Shown here: positions 33,441-36,575 of the stretch, in pieces | Layout of the letters: the number at the start of each line of letters is the position of its first letter | How positions within the stretch are numbered: the stretch's first letter is position 1 | NCBI RefSeq assembly: GCF_001280085.1 | Contig: NZ_LGED01000263.1 | Location: forward strand, 1 to 36,575 | Direction: 5' to 3' | Source: Saccharothrix sp. NRRL B-16348 | GTDB taxonomy: Bacteria > Actinomycetota > Actinomycetes > Mycobacteriales > Pseudonocardiaceae | Length of the DNA stretch: 36,575 nt | The notes under the pieces: model-generated | Told to the model about the DNA's origin: nothing | Database searches by the model: none | The model's input: the letters and a program-made list of their open reading frames with translations, nothing else | Translations under genes and position numbers: made by a program

Positions 33441-33481
33441 CGGCGGCGGGCACACTCGAAGAGGGAGCGTGCCCGCCGCCG
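33441..33481. terminator. Bidirectional 13-bp stem-loop between convergent genes
   Basis: A perfect 13-bp inverted repeat (CGGCGGCGGGCAC / GTGCCCGCCGCCG) with a 15-nt loop, 1 bp from the GntP stop and downstream of the secreted-repeat gene. It can serve both strands. Confidence 0.8.
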
Positions 33482-33482
33482 G

Positions 33483-34877
33483 CTACACCACCAGGCTCAG
33501 CAGCGCGGCCACCACGAAGCCGACCACGGACAGGATGGTCTCCAGCACGGTCCACGTCTGGAGGGTTTCCTTCACCGACAGGCCGAAGTAGCGGGACACG
33601 ATCCAGAACCCGCCGTCGTTGACGTGCGACGCGATGATCGACCCGGCCGCGATCGCCATGACCAGCAGCGCCAACTGCGGCTGCGAGTAGTCCAGGTCGG
33701 CCACGACGGGCACGACGATGCCGGTCGTCGTCACGATCGCGACGGTGGCCGAGCCCTGCGCGATGCGCATCCCGCAGCTGATCACGTACGACAGCGCGAT
33801 CACCGGCAGCCCCACGTCGGCCAGTGACGTGGCGAGCACCTTGCCGACACCGGTCGCGGACAGGACCGCGCCGAAGAACCCGCCCGCGCCCACCACGAGC
33901 AGGATCATCGCCACCGGCCGCAGCGACGCGGCGGACAGCTCGGTCACCTGCTCGCGCGTCATGCCCCGCCGGAACCCCAGCAGCCAGAACGCCAGCAGCA
34001 CGGCGATCGTCAACGCCACCGCGGGCGTGCCGAAGAACGTGAACACCCCGAGCACGGTGGAGCCCTTGGGCAGCAGGATGCTGCCGAACGTGCCCGCCAG
34101 GATCAGCACCAGCGGCACCGCGATGATCCCCAGCACCAACGCCAGCGGCGGCTCGCCCTTGGTCTGCTCGCCGCGCATCTTCTCCGCGGCGGCCAGCATC
34201 TCCTCCGGCACGGGCACGTGCAGCCGCTTGCCCATCCACGCGGAGAACAGCACGCCGCCGATGAACCACGACGGGAGCGCCACGGCCAGCGCCATGATGA
34301 TGATCCAGCCGAGTTCGACGCCGAGCATCCCGGCCGCCGCGACGGGGCCGGGGTGCGGCGGCATGAACGCGTGCATCACCGACAGACCCGCCAGCAACGG
34401 CATCGCGTACAGCACGATCGACCGGCCGCTGCGCTTCGCGGCCACGTAGACCAGGGGTGCGAGCACGAAGATGCCGATGTCGAAGAACACCGGCACGCCG
34501 AAGATCAACCCGGCGAGACCCATGGCCAGCGGCGCGCGGTTCTCGCCGAACGCCCGCAGCAGCGACCGGGTCAGCACTTCCGCGCCGCCGGACGCTTCGA
34601 GGATCGAGCCGAGCAGCGTGCCGAGGCCGATGATCGCGGCGACGTGGCCGAGGATGCCGCCGAACCCCTTCTCCACCAGGGAGTCCGACGCCTTCTGCGC
34701 CGACCCGACCAGCGTCTCCACCGGCAGTCCCGCGGCCAGCGCCACCAGCAGGCCGACGACGAGCAGCGCGATGAACGGCTCGACCTTCCACCTGATGATC
34801 ATCGCGAGGAGGAGGGCGATGCTGAGCGCGGACAGCGTCAGCAGGCCTCCGGTGGTGTGCTGCAGCCAGTCGATCAC
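33483..34877 (-). CDS. GntP-family permease (gluconate/organic acid:H+ symporter type)
   Basis: A 464-residue inner-membrane permease with about 12-14 hydrophobic segments. GntP/GntT hallmarks are visible: LVEKGFGGILGHVAAIIGLGTLLGSILEASGGAEVL, IFGVPVFFDIGIFVLAPLVY, MHAFMPPHPGPVAAAGMLG, GVGKVLATSLADVGLPVIALSYVISCGMRIAQGSATVA and SIIASHVNDGGFWIVSRYFG. The family imports gluconate and related sugar acids, but some members next to D-aminoacylases probably carry other acids. GTG 34877 overlaps the stop of the D-aminoacylase gene (GTGA) and has GGAG 8 bp upstream, so both form one operon. Uptake of an N-acyl or D-amino acid type substrate is inference. Confidence 0.93.
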   Translation of the reverse strand: MIDWLQHTTGGLLTLSALSIALLLAMIIRWKVEPFIALLVVGLLVALAAGLPVETLVGSAQKASDSLVEKGFGGILGHVAAIIGLGTLLGSILEASGGAEVLTRSLLRAFGENRAPLAMGLAGLIFGVPVFFDIGIFVLAPLVYVAAKRSGRSIVLYAMPLLAGLSVMHAFMPPHPGPVAAAGMLGVELGWIIIMALAVALPSWFIGGVLFSAWMGKRLHVPVPEEMLAAAEKMRGEQTKGEPPLALVLGIIAVPLVLILAGTFGSILLPKGSTVLGVFTFFGTPAVALTIAVLLAFWLLGFRRGMTREQVTELSAASLRPVAMILLVVGAGGFFGAVLSATGVGKVLATSLADVGLPVIALSYVISCGMRIAQGSATVAIVTTTGIVVPVVADLDYSQPQLALLVMAIAAGSIIASHVNDGGFWIVSRYFGLSVKETLQTWTVLETILSVVGFVVAALLSLVV

Positions 34878-36463
34878 GCGCGGCTCCGGTGGTTTCGCAG
34901 GGAACGGCCGGGCAGGGCGTCGGTCCGCCCGCCCTCGTCGAGCACGGGCACCCCGTTGACGACGACGTGGGTGATGCCCGCAGCGGCCTGCCGGGGCTCG
35001 TCGAACGTCGCAGTGTCGGCGACCGAGTCGGGGTCGAACAGCACGAGGTCGGCCGCGTACCCCTCGCGGACGAGCCCGCGGTCGGTCAGCCGCAGCCGGC
35101 GCGCGGCCCGCCCGGTCAGGTGGGCGACGCACTCCTCCAGGCCGAGCACGCCGAGTTCGCGCACGTACCGGGCGAGGTAGCGGGGGAACGTGCCCCACGC
35201 GCGGGGGTGCGGCCGATCGCCGACGAGCAGGCCGTCGCTGCCGCCGGTGTGCGCGGGGTGCCGCATGATCGCGCGCACGTTGTCCTCGTGGCCGACGTGC
35301 ATCAGGCACGAGGTGCCCAGCCGTTCGGACACCAGCACGTCGAAGTACAGCTCGGCGGGCGGCCGTCCGGCGCGGCGCGCGGACTCGGCGACGGAGGACC
35401 CGACGAGGTGCGCGTTCTCGGTCTTGCGCACGCCGTTGACCTCGATGGTGTCCCAGTCGACCGGCACGCCGTGGCAGCCGTCGGAGCCGGTTTCCTCGAT
35501 CTCCACCCGGATCCGCTCGCGCGTGTCCACATCGGACAGCCGGGCCAGGGTCGCCTCGGGTCCGCCTTCGCCCGCCCAGCTCGGCAGCAGCGCGGACAGG
35601 TACGTCGCGCCGGGCAGGTAGGGGTAGGTGTCGAGGGTGATGTCCGCGCCGTCGGCGATGGCCCGGTCGAGCAGGTCGAGCAGCTCGCCCGCCCGGCCCC
35701 GGTTGACCTCGAAGTTCATCGTGGCGTGCGCGAGGTGCAGCGGGCAGCCGGCGTCACGCGACACGCGCACCATCTCGGCGTACGCCTCCAGCGCGCCCGC
35801 GCCGTAGCTGCGGTGGTGCGGGCTGTAGAACCCGCCGTGCTCGCCGACGACCCGGCACAGCTCGGTCAGCTCGGCGGTGTCGGCGTACATGCCGGGGGTG
35901 TAGGTGAGGCCGGACGACATGCCCAGCGCGCCCTCGCGCAACGACCGCGCCAGCACCTCGCGCATCCGGTCCAGCTCGGCGTCGGTGGCGGGCCGGTCGT
36001 CGTAGCCGACGCACAGCATCCGCAGCGTGCCCTGCGGCACGAGGTACGCGGCGTTGACCGCGATGCCCCGGTCGAGCCGGTCCAGGTACCCGCCGACCGA
36101 CCGCCAGTCCCAGTCGAAGCCGGGCGGGTCGTCGTTCCACCCGGCCAGCTGGGCGCGCAGCACGGCCAGCACGTCGTCGTCCACGGGCGCGTAGGACAGC
36201 CCGTCCTGGCCGAGGACCTCGGTGGTCACGCCCTGGGACACCTTGGCCAGGTGGTCGGGGTTCGCCAGCACCTGGAGGTCGGAGTGGGAGTGCATGTCGA
36301 TGAAGCCGGGCGCGAGGACCCGGCCGTCGGCGTCGACCACCCGCCGCCCGTCGAGCCGGTCGCCGATCGCGGCGATCCGCCCGTCGCGCACGCCCACGTC
36401 CGCCCGGTAGGAGGGCGCGCCGGTGCCGTCCACGACCCGTGCGCCTCTGAAGACGATGTCCAC
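34874..36463 (-). CDS. N-acyl-D-amino-acid deacylase-type amidohydrolase
   Basis: A 529-residue amidohydrolase-superfamily enzyme, D-aminoacylase-like, releasing D-amino acids from N-acyl forms. The small beta-sandwich (residues 1-50) leads into the metal motif GFIDMHSHSD (His58, His60). Later come SPHHRSYG, CPLHLAHAT (His) and the catalytic Asp in GGSDGLLVG, then the C-terminal sandwich (YAADLVLFDPDSVADTATF). Where characterised D-aminoacylases have a zinc-binding Cys (GNCG), this protein reads LGQDGLS, so metal binding may differ. GTG 36463 has AGGAGG 9 bp upstream. Its stop overlaps the GntP start. The gene begins only 12 bp after another minus-strand stop. Confidence 0.92.
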   Translation of the reverse strand: MDIVFRGARVVDGTGAPSYRADVGVRDGRIAAIGDRLDGRRVVDADGRVLAPGFIDMHSHSDLQVLANPDHLAKVSQGVTTEVLGQDGLSYAPVDDDVLAVLRAQLAGWNDDPPGFDWDWRSVGGYLDRLDRGIAVNAAYLVPQGTLRMLCVGYDDRPATDAELDRMREVLARSLREGALGMSSGLTYTPGMYADTAELTELCRVVGEHGGFYSPHHRSYGAGALEAYAEMVRVSRDAGCPLHLAHATMNFEVNRGRAGELLDLLDRAIADGADITLDTYPYLPGATYLSALLPSWAGEGGPEATLARLSDVDTRERIRVEIEETGSDGCHGVPVDWDTIEVNGVRKTENAHLVGSSVAESARRAGRPPAELYFDVLVSERLGTSCLMHVGHEDNVRAIMRHPAHTGGSDGLLVGDRPHPRAWGTFPRYLARYVRELGVLGLEECVAHLTGRAARRLRLTDRGLVREGYAADLVLFDPDSVADTATFDEPRQAAAGITHVVVNGVPVLDEGGRTDALPGRSLRNHRSRA

Positions 36464-36475
36464 GCCGTTGCCCTC

Positions 36476-36575
36476 CTAGTACTCCAGCCGCAGTTCGTGA
36501 TGTTGTGTCTGTCTTCGCTGGTAGTGGGCTTGTTTGGCGCGGTGTTGGTGGCGTCTGCGCCAGTGGGACCAGCTC
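36476..36575 (-). CDS. C-terminal fragment of a minus-strand gene, possibly a transposase
   Basis: An open frame enters from the right edge and ends at TAG (36476-36478). The last 32 residues are very basic and His/Gln-rich (SWSHWRRRHQHRAKQAHY, then a tail ending LRLEY). The WRRRHQ-x-AK-x-x-HY pattern recalls the C-termini of actinobacterial IS-type transposases. Codons such as CAA, AAA, ACA and AGA are rare in the other genes here, suggesting foreign origin. The stop is only 12 bp from the D-aminoacylase start and overlaps its ribosome binding site, so no IS end fits between. The family assignment is from memory of pattern only. Confidence 0.5.
   Translation of the reverse strand, partial: SWSHWRRRHQHRAKQAHYQRRQTQHHELRLEY

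Overview
The window is chromosomal DNA of a high-GC actinobacterium, most likely of the Pseudonocardiales (Saccharothrix/Actinosynnema/Lentzea-like). The signs are very strong G/C bias at third codon positions, many GTG starts, a mycothiol-type (maleylpyruvate isomerase family) enzyme, a DinB2-type Y-family polymerase, an actinobacterial SOS box (TCGAAC-N4-GTTCGG) before uvrA, and an EspC/WXG-type type VII secretion (T7SS) gene set. The genus is inferred, not proven. Gene density is high: no stretch over 300 bases lacks a gene. No tRNA, rRNA, CRISPR array or complete insertion sequence was recognised.

Layout. 1-3953 (minus): a YbaB-like protein, an EspC-like T7SS protein and a very large WXG-type protein form a coupled operon. 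The large gene carries a perfect 20-bp tandem duplication that breaks its frame, and it runs off the left edge. 4102-9801: FKBP isomerase, secreted beta-propeller protein, EI24 membrane protein, small Cys protein, SRPBCC proteins, DUF309, and an AraC-VOC operon. 9833-11424: dinB2-like polymerase overlapping a DHFR/RibD-fold gene. 11473-16485: three regulator/target sets (TetR/MFS, HxlR/SDR, DJ-1/LysR). 16508-20630: secreted S1 protease, ADP-ribosylglycohydrolase, ArsR-AHSA1 operon, PLP aminotransferase. 20718-22808: small membrane protein plus DesK/DesR-like two-component system. 22952-23817: two similar proline-rich single-pass membrane proteins. 23773-28362: RNase HI, methyltransferase, macro-domain protein, MBL-fold hydrolase, acyltransferase, mycothiol-dependent enzyme. 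28592-31465: uvrA. 31703-33328: SRPBCC protein ending in a minisatellite, and a secreted-repeat (COG4315-type) protein. 33483-36463 (minus): D-aminoacylase-GntP transporter operon. Beyond this lies the tail of another minus-strand gene, possibly a transposase.

Themes. DNA repair and nucleic acid maintenance recur (DinB2-like polymerase, RNase HI, UvrA with SOS box). Two unrelated ADP-ribose-removing folds are present. One-component regulators sit divergent from their probable targets (TetR/MFS, HxlR/SDR, LysR/DJ-1). Five of eleven convergent pairs overlap at their 3' ends (13 to 145 bp). Several genes have a -10 hexamer exactly 6 nt before the start codon and no Shine-Dalgarno, as expected for leaderless mRNAs.

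The observations most worth follow-up are the frame-breaking 20-bp duplication in the T7SS gene, the Ile at the steric-gate position of the DinB2-like polymerase, the SDR-fold protein without catalytic Tyr/Lys, the repeat-extended SRPBCC protein, and the pair of similar membrane coiled-coil proteins.
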